A stretch of DNA of 64,000 bases from Vigna angularis (taxonomy: Eukaryota; Streptophyta; Magnoliopsida; Fabales; Fabaceae): contig NC_068970.1 of the NCBI RefSeq assembly GCF_016808095.1, forward strand, positions 48,209,630 through 48,273,629, written 5' to 3'. Of this stretch, positions 10,825 through 21,710 are shown piece after piece. A model generated the notes under the pieces. It worked only from the letters and a program-made list of their open reading frames with translations, was not told the origin of the DNA and ran no database searches. How positions within the stretch are numbered: position 1 is the stretch's first letter; each line of letters opens with the position of its first letter. Both the position numbers and the translations under genes were made by a program.

Positions 10825-12227
10825 TGATAACAGTTGAAAAACTGTTATTTTTATACTTGAAATTGACTTCAATTACAACCTTTATGACTTAAAAATTAAC
10901 TTGAACTCATGATTTTGTTGAATTGTTGGAAATAAGAGAGTTGGACAGGTTTTATGTTTGATTTCCTTGTTTTTGCAGGTTTTTAGATGAAATTGATGAA
11001 AGAAGTGAAAAGGGATAGAGATGGAATCAGAAAAGGATACAGAAAGAGCAAAAGAAGAGAAACCGCAAGTACCGCTCAGCGCAAATTACCGTTGAGCGAC
11101 ACTCTCAAAGACCCGTGTGCACCGCTGAGGGGAGAAATGCCGCTGAGGGGAAGAATTGGTCATGTGTTATTACCGCTAAGCGGCACTTTTCTGAGCTTAA
11201 GCCTACTTTTCTGCAATTTTTAGAATAATATATAAGCTTTAGGACGTCCTAGGGTTTGTATCTTTGGCTGGGACAAAGCAAAAACGCACTATTTCACCCC
11301 TTTGAGGAGGATTTTGGATCCTAAGGCTCCTTTCTCAACTTTCTAGGGTTCTATCCTTCACTTTTCCATTGTATTTCATCTAGTTTCACCATGAATATGG
11401 TGAACTAAACTTATTTTGTTGTTGGGGATTCAATGTAAATCCTTAGAAACTCTCTTGTATGGAAGTTGTTCTTCAAGATAATTTTTATGATACATGCTTT
11501 CTTTCATTAATTGTTAGAGATATTCTTCTTTGCTGAAATGCTTGTGATATTTTATTCATGTATGGAATAAATCTTATGATTTATAAGTATAAGGAGATTT
11601 CGTACTCCTAGGGTTGGACGATTTGGGGATGTGACAACTCTCCTCTTCTCTCCCTAGGATTGTTATTGAGAGATATCTTACAAATCACGATCTGGGAAAT
11701 TCTTCCAACAGTATATTACAAACCTAGACATAGGAGTATGATGGTTGGTTGCCTTTAAGCTTCTGTTCACTATAATGCATGATTAATTGCTAGGGAGATA
11801 AGACATTGTAAACTAGTGATTATGATTAGGCTTTCTTCGCCGAGACATCAGATTTAAAGTAATTTAGAAAGTGGCATTAACATTAATGAAAAGAATGATG
11901 AATTCCTAAATACAAGAGAGTGGATAGGATGAAATTGATAAACCCCAACAACATATTCATCCATATATTTCAATACACGTGTTTTGTTTCTCATTGATCA
12001 TCACATGCATACATATTTACTTTTTAGTCTTTTGCATTTGAAACTTACAATAATTTGTTCACATGTCTTAATTAATCAACAAAATAACACAATTGTCTAG
12101 GCCGTGAGTCCTTTGGGAGAACGATACTTGGTCTTATTAGGTTTATTACTTGATACGATTCGGTTACACTTGCCGATGGTTAACAAGTTTTTGACTCCGT
12201 TTTCGGGGATCGAAGATTTGTTCATCA
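10825..12227 (+). repeat. 5' LTR of the Athila-like element
   Basis: 1403 bp from TGATAACAGTT to TTTGTTCATCA, matching 21711-23099 along its whole length. It contains several palindromic GCTGAGCGG-type words around 11080-11190, a possible hairpin cluster. The frame at 10987-11223 is a by-product of these GC-rich repeats. Confidence 0.95.
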
Positions 12228-12233
12228 ACTTTT

Positions 12234-12251
12234 TGGCGCCGCTGCCGGGGA
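12234..12251 (+). other. Primer-binding site, tRNA-Asp type
   Basis: TGGCGCCGCTGCCGGGGA lies seven bases after the 5' LTR. It matches the tRNA-Asp primer site usual in plant Athila-type elements, with one difference from the common form. Confidence 0.9.
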
Positions 12252-12478
12252 CTCGTGGGTTAACTAGTCTATTTGTGTGATTTTGATTATTTTTGACTTG
12301 TTTTGAATTTTTTTTCTGCTTTTATTCGGTTTTTCTATTTTTATTTTTTTTTATTATTTTCGGTTTTTATTTTCTATTTTTATCTCCTATCTTCTTATCT
12401 TTTCAATTATATCCTTTGATTATTTTTCCTCTTTTCTATCTTTTTGTGCTAACAAAATTTTTCTAGGGTTTTGTTTTC

Positions 12479-15400
12479 TTGTGTATGCAGGAAGCAATTC
12501 GCTCTAGAAGCAAGAAAACCTCAGAACCTCTTCTTGAAGGCCTGGACGAAAGTAGAAGGAGGAGGAGAGTTCGAACTTCAAGAGAACTATTCCCTTCTCC
12601 TGATACACTCTTACAACCTTCTCCACAAAGGTCTTACCATAGCACTGAAAATATGGCAGAGGAGAATAATGGTAGACGGACTCTTGCAGATTACACCACT
12701 ATGGTTAGCTGTTGTGACCTCGGCAAGTGTACCGAATCGTACAAGTAATAAACCGGTAAGTCCGGAAATCGTTTTCCCAAGAGATTTGTTTTGATTCACG
12801 GAATGATTAAAGTTTACTAATTTAGCATTTAATTTTACAACACAAGTAAGATTTGCACACAGATGACATTAAAGTGGTAAAAACAGATGAATTAAAGTTC
12901 ACTGGGGTTGATTTTCAAGTTCATCACTCAAGTAATTTTTCTACTAACACAATTCCTCAAAATTTAGCATCAACATCCTAGGCGCATGCAGTCCTGATCT
13001 CTCAGATGACCGTTCAGAATCATTCAAACTAAATCCTAATCTCTTAGATAATTCAGTTATCAGATTTGCCTTAATCACAATGTCACAGATGACTAAAAAT
13101 TTCCTCCTATGTCTAGGACTCGAAATCCTTTAGCAGTTCTATCCTAGGTTCGCGGTCTAATACATTTCTCAATGATTTAACCGTTCAAATAGCTCAGATT
13201 CTCATCATAGGCATGAATAATAAAGATAGAACACAAAATTCATACAAGATCATGCATTAATATAGAAATTACAAAGAGTTTCAGAAATGTACTCTCAACC
13301 CCAGTGAAATGGAGTTCTAGCTACACATATACATCATAGAAGCGATAAAGGATGGATTGGATGGTAGAAAGTGTTGAAATTCCACTCCGGAGCACCCAAA
13401 ACGAGCATGGACGCGAGCTGCAGAGTCTCCCCTAGCTTCTCCCCTCCAGAACTGCCTGGTTTCTGCCTCTGGATCGCGTTTTTAAAGAAAGAACCTTAAG
13501 TGATTTTTTGCTGGGCGACGAACGTACGCTCGCTGGGCGAGCGTCGGTCGCTGGGCGAGCTGTTCCAGCTCGCTGGGCAAGCTGGCTCGCTGGGCGAGCA
13601 GAGTCAACTCGCTGGGCGAGTCAAACAGTAAAGTCAACGCGTGAACAGTAAAGTCAACGGATGAATAGTGCCGGTCAACGCGTGAATAGTGACTCTTTAT
13701 TTTCTTCTCCAATCCTTATTTAACTGCAAAATAAACACACAAAAACACTCAAACTGATACAAAATCAACAATATATACATATTATACAACTTTTCATGAG
13801 ATTTTACTCCATAATGCATCAAAGGAGATTAAAATAAGTGCTTAGGATATGCAATTCTTGGCACTTATCATTGGCCCTCAACATTTTAATAGTATAGCAA
13901 GGCCGAGGGTCAATGCTGCAAACATGGAGGTGAAATCGGAGTTGATACAGTTGGTGAAAAGTAATCAGTTTAATGGGCTATCACATGAAAGACCATATGA
14001 ACATCTCACCACCTTCATTGAAATCTGTAAGACCGTGAAGATAAATGGAGTGTCGGATGAAGCAATCATGCTTAGCTTGTTTCCTTTCTCATTGGGAGGC
14101 AATGCTAAGTTATGGTTAAATTCTTTTCCAGAAGGTAGTTTTAGAGAATGGGAAGCGCTGGTTGCAAAGTTTTTGAATAAGTACTTCCCACAATCTAAAG
14201 TCAACAAAGGGAAGCAAGAGATCTATTCTTTCAGACAAGGCATGGAGGAGACATTAGGTCAAGCATGGGACAGGTACAAAAGCTTTTTGAGAAAGACTCT
14301 CATGCACGATTTTGATGAAGCAACAGTAGTTCTACTTTTCCTTGGAGGTCTTGGTTCACAAACCAAGTTGATGTTAGATGCCTCAGCTGGAGGTAATATT
14401 AAATGTAAGACTCCAGAGGAAGCAATAGAATTGATAGAGAACATGACTGCTAATGACAATGAAATGCATAGTGATAGAGGATCTCCTATTCAATAGAAAG
14501 GGGTTCTACAATTGCAATCAAATGATGTCTTGCTCGCTCAGAATAAGATTATAACTCAACAATTGGAGAATCTAACAATGACACTTGTTCAATTGCCGAA
14601 GGAATTAAAAAATTGTTGCTCAAGTTCAACAACAGATGTGTGAACTATGTGGTGGTGACCATATCAATGGTCAATGTGCTTTTCCAGTGGAGGCCCTAGA
14701 AGATGTAAATTTCATGAACAATCAATTTCCATACCACCAAGGTAATTTCAACCACAGGTGGAAACTTCACCCAAGCGTGTGTTAAGGTCAGGGACAATCT
14801 GGACAAGCTGGGCAATTAGGACAATTTAATAGGCCACAACAACAACCATCATTATGGCAACAGATGTCTACACTCACTGAAAAACATACAAAGTTGGAAG
14901 AAACTTTCCATCAAGCAATCCTTAGAAGTATGGAGATGCAAATCGGACAGTTAACTAAGAAGTTGGAAGAAAGGCATGATCAGAGTTTTGGGGCTAATAT
15001 TGAGGTTAAGCCTAAAGAAGAGTGTAGAGTTTTAGTGAGTGTAGATGTTGAAAGAGTTGAGTTAGAGAGAAAAGATGAGAAAGAAAAGAGAGTAGATGAA
15101 AAAGAAGAGAGAGAAGAGATAAAAATTGAAGATATTCTTCCTTTTCCAACAAATTATGGGAGATTAGAGAAAGAGAGACCGTTTGGACATTTTACAGAAA
15201 TATTCAAATAATTGGAGGGTGATTTACCTTTGAAGGAGCATTGCAACAAATTACAAATTATACAAAACCCATGGAACAAGTATCCACAAAGAAAATACAT
15301 AGAGAAGAGGAGACAAATGATTACAAAGCGGTCAAGAAGAAGGTACTCCCTCTAAAAGAGAAAGATCCAGGAAGTTTCACCATTCCATGTGTCATAGAAA

Positions 15401-15801
15401 AGAAAAAGGTAAATACAGCCCTACTTGATTTAGGGTCAAGCGTTAATCTAATGCCTTATTCTTTACTTGAACAAATGGGTGATCTTAAAGTCAAGCCTAT
15501 AAAGATGAATTTGTTAATGGCGGATGGCTCTTCAAAGAATCCTTATGGTATAGCAGAGGATGTTATGGTTTGTGTTGGAGAACTAAAATTCTTGGTGGAC
15601 TTTGTGGTGATGGAGATGAAGGATGAAATGGTTCCTATTATTCTTGAAAGACCATTTATGAAACTGGCTAAAGTCATCATTGATGTAGATGAAGGAATAG
15701 TGGTGTTTCAAGACCGAGAAAAAATGAGGTTATTGATGTCTTCAAAGAGGAACAACGGACAAAGACTAGTTATAAAGCTACATGTCAAGATGTACCCATG
15801 A
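12479..15801 (+). pseudogene. Gag-protease of the Athila-like element (interrupted)
   Basis: The N-terminus (12479 to about 12706) ends LADYTTMV and resumes after the antisense solo LTR at about 13873 with GPQHFNSIARP. The retrotransposon gag domain follows to about 14496 (for example GGNAKLWLNSFPEGS, GKQEIYSFRQGMEETLGQAW). A stop at 14494-14496 and a frameshift near 14607 precede a zinc-knuckle-like motif CELCGGDHINGQC at about 14640. A Lys/Glu-rich linker follows (14864-15211), then another shift and the aspartic protease (15241-15801) with the active-site block LLDLGSSVNLMP. Asp-Leu-Gly-Ser replaces the usual Asp-Thr/Ser-Gly, a variant I associate with Athila-like elements. No polymerase follows. 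The multiple breaks make the gene inactive. Confidence 0.88.
12710..13870 (-). mobile_element. Antisense solo LTR inserted in gag
   Basis: A 1161-bp insertion splits gag exactly between Val and Gly codons. On the minus strand it begins TGATAAGTGCCAAGAATTGC and ends ACAACA, the TG...CA form of an LTR. The flanks are TTAGC (12705-12709) and TTGGC (13871-13875), a 5-bp duplication with one change. No internal genes or second LTR are present, so it is a solo LTR left by recombination. It contains about six CGCTGGGCGAG-type palindromes (13510-13625) and three GTCAACGCGTGAATAGT units (13630-13695). Its 3' terminal 90 bases resemble those of the host element's LTR. Confidence 0.85.
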
Positions 15802-16330
15802 CTAGTTCTACAAATCCAAAGCCAAGCTTCAAAGGTAAAAATTGTTTTTTGTTTCAGGATAAGGAAGAAGAACAATATAGCAAAGGAAGGACAGTTCATG
15901 ATGATTCAAGGCAAGCACAACCCAAACCTGGTAAACATGTGAGATTCAAAAACAGGTTGTGAATTGTTAAAGACTATAAAGAAGATGGAGTGATAGAAAT
16001 TGAGTCTCCACATTCAAGAAGAGTCAAAGAGGTGGACCGGAAGTAGTTGATGAGTTGGTGTGATGATAGAAAGATAGACACCAACATTGAAGATGGAACG
16101 TGAGCTTTACTGGGTCAAGCTAGTGACATTAAAAGAGCGCTTTTCTGGGAGGCACCTCAGTAATTTAAGAATATTATTTTAATTTTTGATATTGGTTGTA
16201 ATTTTTGGACATTACTTTTATGATTGAAACTTTTTGGGTTAGCATCTACTGATAGATGCTAGGTAGTTAAATATCTACTAAAGGATACTAGGTTTATTAA
16301 CAGGTTTGTTACACCTACTGATGGGTGTTG
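15802..16330 (+). other. Post-protease internal region of the Athila-like element
   Basis: Non-coding remnant after protease. It includes the motif GGTCAAGCTAGTGACATTAA and TGGGAGGCACCTC, repeated in diverged form at 20465-20510, plus small hairpin units such as ACACCTACTGATGGGTGTT. The inner CACTA element is inserted inside one such unit. Confidence 0.6.
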
Positions 16331-16863
16331 CACTACAAAAAAAGAGGGCATTACCGAAGGCCAGAATCCTTCGGTAACATCCAAAAGCCGTCGATAATGA
16401 CAATTTACCGAGGGATTAGCGACGGCTATTAGACCGTCGGTAAACATGTTGTCGCTAACCATTACCGACGGTCTACGGCCCTCGGTAATTACCGAAGGGC
16501 AGAAGCCTTCGGTAATTACCGAAGGACAGAAGCCTTCGGTAATTACCGAAGGACAGTATCACATAATAGCTCATTTATTTCTCTTTATTTCTCTATGACA
16601 GCTCACTTATCACAAGGCAAATTCCAATTCACTATAACAGCTCATTTATTTCTCTGAAAAATCTGCACTTATCCAATTAAAAAAACACAATTTGTGAATG
16701 CACTAGAACAAGTTCACCGACCAGCTTAAGCACACAGGTCAATTTGACCGAATAATAGCAACGTGTAAAATTGAATTCCTAATGCACTACACCTACAATT
16801 AACCAAACGAATCTAATACATACTGCATGATATGACAAAACAAACAGCAATTGCACTACTTTC

Positions 16864-17075
16864 CCTTGTGATCTTCGAAGCTCTTTGGAAATATCTCGAA
16901 GCTGAGAGAGCGTAACAGGATTCCCTTGAAGGACCCACTTCTGAAGAATGTTTGTGGCGCTTCGCTTGGGGAGCCTTAGCCTCAAGATTCTGCTCCTTAG
17001 GTCATCACCTTCCACACTCTCTTCAACTAAATCATTGCTCACAGCACCCAAAGACACAAATCTTGTTCTGTTCTG
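16864..17075 (-). pseudogene. Captured PPR-protein N-terminal fragment
   Basis: The minus-strand peptide contains EGDDLRSRILRLRLPKRSAT, then ILQKWVLQGNPVTLSQLRDI and SKELRRSQ. This is the conserved start of a plant mitochondrial/organellar PPR protein group (At4g21705/At1g02370-like). It stops matching at about 16868, before any PPR repeat. Homology begins near the end of an upstream segment (NRTRFVSLGAVSND). Only the exon-like piece was copied, so no functional protein is expected. Confidence 0.72.
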
Positions 17076-17099
17076 AACATAAGTAAAACGGTTACTTCT

Positions 17100-18300
17100 G
17101 CAAGATGAGAAGATGCAATTTTTTGATCAATTACCCATAACCAAACACTCAATTATGATGGTTGACACGAAAGTATGATCAGAAAAATCAGTTAAGATGC
17201 CGAATCATAAAAGATTGGTAGAGAATATAATTGAAATTTATGATGCAAGACTTTAGTATTGAAAAATAAACAAGACACGAATAACTTTATGCCCACATAA
17301 TTAGCAAATATGATGGGTAAGATATGTGCAATAATCAAACTTTGTACTCCTATCGAAATTCACGAAACGCTATCTATATTTGATAAAATCAAATACAAAA
17401 TTTGATTTATACACTCATATCTCATCTCTTTATCTGTGCAATAATCAAACTCGATCTTACTGGAAAAATCTAATTAACTTAAATATTATATTCACTAATA
17501 TTTAATCAATCAAATAATTAAGAGATTTATTGGAAAAAATAGCAATAAAGGAATATAAAGCCAACTTGAAACGTTAATTTTTACAGGTTAATATAAAGGA
17601 AAAAATCATTTATATAAATCAACTCATTTAGTATTTGACAGGTTAATTTTGACCTATGAATCATGTACATCTATCTATAACCATGCCAATCAAATCAATT
17701 ACGGTTGGAATTGATATTTACGATACAATGCTTCCAATTATTCATGCAAAAAAGCAATTAAGATAAACGTTCAACCACATCAATAATTGATCAAAAGTGA
17801 AAAGATGTGTGGACTTTTCAAATCATGGGAAAAAGAAGTATTGTTCTTCCAATTGCATTTAATCCAAGGCTTTTAGATTCCGGAACAGAGATGCATCCAA
17901 TTGCATTTAATCCCAACACTAATTTCTTTATGGCAACAATTTTTCCATTTTTTAGAGTACCCTATTATTCCAAATATATGATTGGCAAATCAGTGAAAGA
18001 GATCTTCAGTTTATGTAACTGTAGCTTTAAGTATTTCTTTGTTAGGTTTTGTATTTATATTTATTTTTTGAAGACATTTTTCTTTCTTTTTTTAATTTAT
18101 TTTAAAAAATTATCAAATCTTTATTGTATACTTTTAAAAACTTGTAAAGGACATTAGGAAAATGATTATTTGTTTATTAATTGCAAACATAAACAAAAAC
18201 TTCAAATAAAAGAGAATATTTTGACAGCTTTTAAAAAAATCTTACACATTAATCATTGTCATTAGGATGCTTGCAATTATGTTATTAAAATATACACAAC
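17100..18300. other. Filler DNA of the inner CACTA element
   Basis: AT-rich sequence between the PPR and receptor-kinase fragments. A 116-codon frame at 17807-18157 has a repeated 'LPIAFNP' peptide (17843 and 17898) but resembles no known family and ends in low-complexity Phe/Leu residues. It is probably non-coding, possibly intron or intergenic DNA captured with the host fragments. Confidence 0.4.
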
Positions 18301-18311
18301 ATAAAATTCAC

Positions 18312-18930
18312 CTTGTATACAGCACCAAAACCTCCTTCTCCAAGTTTATTTTCAGCACTGAAATTTTTAGTTCCAGCTTTCAAATCATTATATTTGTAGT
18401 TAACTGGTCCTCTTAACTCAGTTGCTCCCAGTATGTCACCTGCAACGGAACACAAGTTTAGATTTTGAAATAAATGATATAGATACGACTTTTCAGAATA
18501 AAATAATTGATAATAACAAATAAAAGGGTTGTGTTGTGCAGTATACTACATCAAATGCAGAAAAATTGTCGAAGATTAAATTGCTTCGAACAAAACGCAA
18601 TCTGATACTGCTTTTGGTAGCTTGTCATTATTTCTATTTGAAAAAACATTAAGCAGGAACTAATTTATACCAAGCGTTGCATGCAAGTGAAAACTTTCCA
18701 CATTTACATACCTCTGTGAACCTTGTCAGATTTTGAGAATTTCAAACAGCAAAATCAAAGTGAATTTAAATATATTTGAATGAATAGACAGATAGATACC
18801 TGAGGAAGCAATCGTTGTAGATAACTCTGGCGCCATTGGCTTTGGAGCAGTTGCGGATTTGGGTGGAGGCAGTGTCGAAGCAAGAAAGACAATCATTTTT
18901 GGAGAGATAGTTTCTGCATTGAAACATTGT
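18312..18930 (-). pseudogene. Captured cysteine-rich receptor-like kinase (DUF26) fragment
   Basis: Two minus-strand exons. The first (about 18930 to 18800) reads CRNYLSKNDCLSCFDTASTQ and then IRNCSKANGARVIYNDCFLR, the second half of a DUF26/Gnk2 extracellular domain with its cysteine pattern. The second (18439 to 18312) reads GDILGATELRGPVNYKYNDL and then NFSAENKLGEGGFGAVYK, the juxtamembrane segment and glycine-rich loop of a CRK kinase. The borders are GT-AG and the phases join. The transmembrane exon normally found between these parts is absent. A frame break lies upstream near 18955. It is a captured, internally deleted fragment. Confidence 0.8.
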
Positions 18931-19197
18931 ATATGTGAGGGTCCCTCCCCTTGATTTCTGTTATGTGCCAAAGAGTTTGAGGGTACACGGGATTTGTCCT
19001 CATGTCGCCATCTCGTGTTGTTATTATCCGTGCCAACTCTCCCCTTAGCTGGCTATCCTCTGTCTCCACCAACCTTACCACTAGGTTAATGCAAACCTAC
19101 AAATCAATCCCCTTCAATTTCACTACCAAATCGCAAACGCATTATCACCTCATTCAGTCCACTCAGACCATCTCCCTCATTTTATTTCACCCCTCCC

Positions 19198-19209
19198 ACT
19201 ATATATATC
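19198..19209 (+). promoter_or_regulatory. TATA box captured with the EXORDIUM-like fragment
   Basis: CTATATATATCC lies about 75 bases upstream of the ATG at 19280 and is followed by a pyrimidine-rich leader without upstream ATGs. This is the usual arrangement of a plant core promoter, so the element seems to have copied promoter plus leader. Activity is unknown. Confidence 0.5.
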
Positions 19210-19279
19210 CGCCAACACTTCCCTCTTTCACAACAATTCACCAACAGCATTTCACTTTTTTCTTAGACAACATAAACAA

Positions 19280-19550
19280 ATGGCCTCTCTTACATCCTTA
19301 AGCTTTCTCCTATGTTTATTTCTGGTTGTTTCAATTCTTCCTTTCAGTTCAGCCAGCAAACTCACTGAGTCAGAGCCCCAACTGAAGTTCCAATTCCACA
19401 GAGCACCTCTTCTCACAAGTAAAATCTCCGTCAACATCATTTGTTATGGCAAGTTCAAACCTTCCTAGAAATCCATACTCACTGACTTCATCATCTCCCT
19501 TTCATCTCCCAAACCTGTCAACATCATCCCCCTTTCATCATCCCAAATGC
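19280..19550 (+). pseudogene. Captured EXORDIUM-like (phosphate-induced protein 1) N-terminus
   Basis: From ATG 19280 the peptide has a signal sequence (MASLTSLSFLLCLFLVVSIL...SSAS), then KLTESEPQLKFQFHRAPLLT and SKISVNIICYGKFKPS. This matches the start of EXL2-type secreted cell-wall proteins, where ICYGKF is normally IWYGKF. A stop at 19466-19468 replaces a Gln codon, after which the homologous frame continues (KSILTDFIISLSSP) to about 19515 and then decays. Most of the mature protein is absent. Untranslated leader and TATA box are retained upstream. Confidence 0.82.
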
Positions 19551-19559
19551 TTCCTAGGA

Positions 19560-20419
19560 TTTTTTATATTTGAACAATTAAAGTTTGTTATATTTTTGTT
19601 CGTGAATATATATGTAAGGATTTTTATTTTGTATTCAAATAGACAGGGAAGCTGATGTATCATATTTGTCATGCAGGGATTCTCAAATAGTAAATTGAGC
19701 GTATTTTCCCAAACTTCTTTCCACACAGAAAAAGAATAACAAAAAAAGAATAACAATGCTACTGGATATTTCATACAAAAAACAAAACACAACAACTGAT
19801 ATTTGGCCACCATGAAGGAAGGAAATAAAGGCAATGTTTATGAAAAATAAAATCATTAGAGAAAAGTAATGCTTACAGATCGAGGCGGATCGACGAGGAA
19901 CCTTGGAAACTGGCACAGATCGAGCTAATCGAAGAAGAAGAACAACGGATGACGGAAAACGGAGGCAAACCCTAGATTGAATGGTTTGATCGGTGCACAT
20001 TCTAGGGTTAGGGATTTGGGATGTTTTGATCGGTGGAGAGAAAGGATTCAACGATTGAATAGATGGAATGGAATGAACAGCGGTTTTAATCGGGCAAAAG
20101 ATAGAACAATCGGTGAAAAATGGATTCTTTGGTGGATTAGGCCGAGGTAAGGGAGAAATGTACAAGAGAATGAAGATCTAGAGACTAACCATGGCTGGGC
20201 GGATTAAGATCTGAGGCGAAGGAACTTGAAATATGGATCGAAGACGAGGGAAGCTTCGAGAGAAAAAGAAATGTGTGCGGGTGGATCTCTCCAGAGAATG
20301 GCTAAATGAAGATGTGGTTCGAATATCAAGCAGACATTACCGAAGGGCAAACGGCCCTCGGTAAGCAGACATTACCGAAGGGCAAATGGCCCTCGGTAAT
20401 ATACGATTTTATTGTAGTG
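19560..20419. repeat. Right subterminal region of the inner CACTA element
   Basis: Starts AT-rich and becomes GC-rich from about 19870 with words such as GATCGAGGCGGATCGACGAG. It ends in two direct copies (20334-20400) of an inverted unit CATTACCGAAGGGCAAA...GGCCCTCGGTAA. These are probable transposase-binding repeats. The long minus-strand frame here (19683-20165) has no recognisable domain. Confidence 0.6.
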
Positions 20420-20422
20420 TTG

Positions 20423-21710
20423 GTAAGGTAAAATTGCACCTACTGATAGGTGTTAGTGGATTTTGGGTCAGGCTCGTGACGTTAAACAAGAGCTTACTGG
20501 GAGGCAACCTAGTGTTTTGTATATTGAACTTATTTGCTTCTGTTTTTAGAATAGGGTTGAGGTTCTCAATTTGAACTTTATCTGTTATGATGGTTTGCTT
20601 ATGACTTATTGCATGATGAGTAATGCTTGATGTGTTTTGGTCTTGATTGATGTTGAGATTGTGCACATTATATGTTTATACAGGTGGTTCACAAGCTTTG
20701 TGAACAAATGCAAGATGTTATGATTGTGATTATGATGCTAAGCAGGATGTGTATGTGGAATGTGAATGAGCTTATATGTGAGATTTTGAGCTTCAAAGTT
20801 GTTGTTGAATGTTTTTACTTTTAAAGCATGAATGACTTTGCCCAGGTTTTCTATGATTGAATCACTTGTTTGTTTGCATCATATGATCAAGGCCATTTGT
20901 TGGTAACCCTTTTGTTAGCCAAATGCATGAATTTAGCCCACTAAAAGAGAGCATTATGTGTTCTATCCTTTGAACCCTTAGCCTTGAACATAATTTGAAA
21001 ACCCTTTTTAAAAAACTTTACCTTGAGTTTAGTTGAAAACCTTTTGTGGTATTCATAAATGTTCAAGTTTGGGGTTGTTGGAAAATAGAAAGGGAAAATA
21101 AAAAGCATTGAGCTAAAAGTTAAGCATGTGAAAAGAAAAGGAAAAAGGAAAGAAAAGAAGAAAAAGAAAAGATCAATGCAAAAGAAAGTTGGGAATAATT
21201 AAGAATGGTTGTATTTAGATGATTCTCTTAATTCAAGGGTTTTGTGATCCAGAAAAACCAGTTGCTATTGTTAGCCCAGCCACATTATAAGCCATTAAAA
21301 AGTCCGTGTGATGATGTTTGCTTATAAGTGTTTTTTATTATGGTTAAATGAAAGGCAAAGTTGATTCATGTGACATTGTAATAGTAGAGTGAATGAGTGA
21401 ATATCTCTTATACACTTGTGTGTTTGAGTGAAACACTTTATCTAGTGAGGATAGATTCCATGAACACATAAGAACGTCTTTGCTTAGTTGATTGATCATT
21501 CATGATAATAGCATTTGTTGGATATTATGTGATTGAGTGAACACTAAAAGCATCTACACATCTTGATTGAAGTCTTGATGATGAGCTAAATTGAGTATTT
21601 ACTTGCCTGAAAGAAGGATTTTTTAATGTAGTGAACCATTGTATGAATTGGTGAAGATTGCGTTACATCTTATTTGCGTGAGGACAAACAAAGTTCTAAG
21701 TTTGGGGTTG
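20423..21710 (+). other. 3' internal region and purine tract of the Athila-like element
   Basis: Non-coding continuation of the retrotransposon after the inner CACTA. It has the conserved GTGACGTTAAACAAGAGCTT and CTGGGAGGCAACCTAG motif near 20475, a long purine-rich tract at 21080-21190, and TAAGTTTGGGGTTG immediately before the 3' LTR, the polypurine-tract position. A diverged copy of its last 240 bases is at 58130-58369. Confidence 0.75.

Larger units (their letters stand above)
16331..20419 (+). mobile_element. Pack-type CACTA element carrying three host-gene fragments
   Basis: A 4089-bp element starting CACTACAAAAAAAGAGGG. The reverse complement of its right end starts CACTACAATAAAATCG. 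It is flanked by identical 3-bp duplications TTG (16328-16330 and 20420-20422), as expected for CACTA. Both subterminal regions contain inverted units of the form ATTACCGAAGGGC...CCTCGGTAAT (16350-16560 and 20330-20400). It encodes no transposase. Between the ends are pieces of a PPR gene, a cysteine-rich receptor kinase and an EXORDIUM-like gene. It inserted into the Athila-like retrotransposon after that element had landed. Confidence 0.92.

Noticed and set aside
10987..11223. 78-codon frame in the 5' LTR (and its counterpart at 21873-22082)
   Set aside because: It lies wholly in LTR sequence, is built from the GC-rich palindromic repeats, and differs between the two LTRs in length and frame ending.
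18726..19081. Two minus-strand frames of 81 and 62 codons
   Set aside because: They are the wrong frame of the DUF26 exon; the correct frame shows the cysteine pattern of a receptor-like kinase.
19683..20165. 160-codon minus-strand frame
   Set aside because: Overlaps the CACTA subterminal region, crosses a strong composition change and shows no domain.
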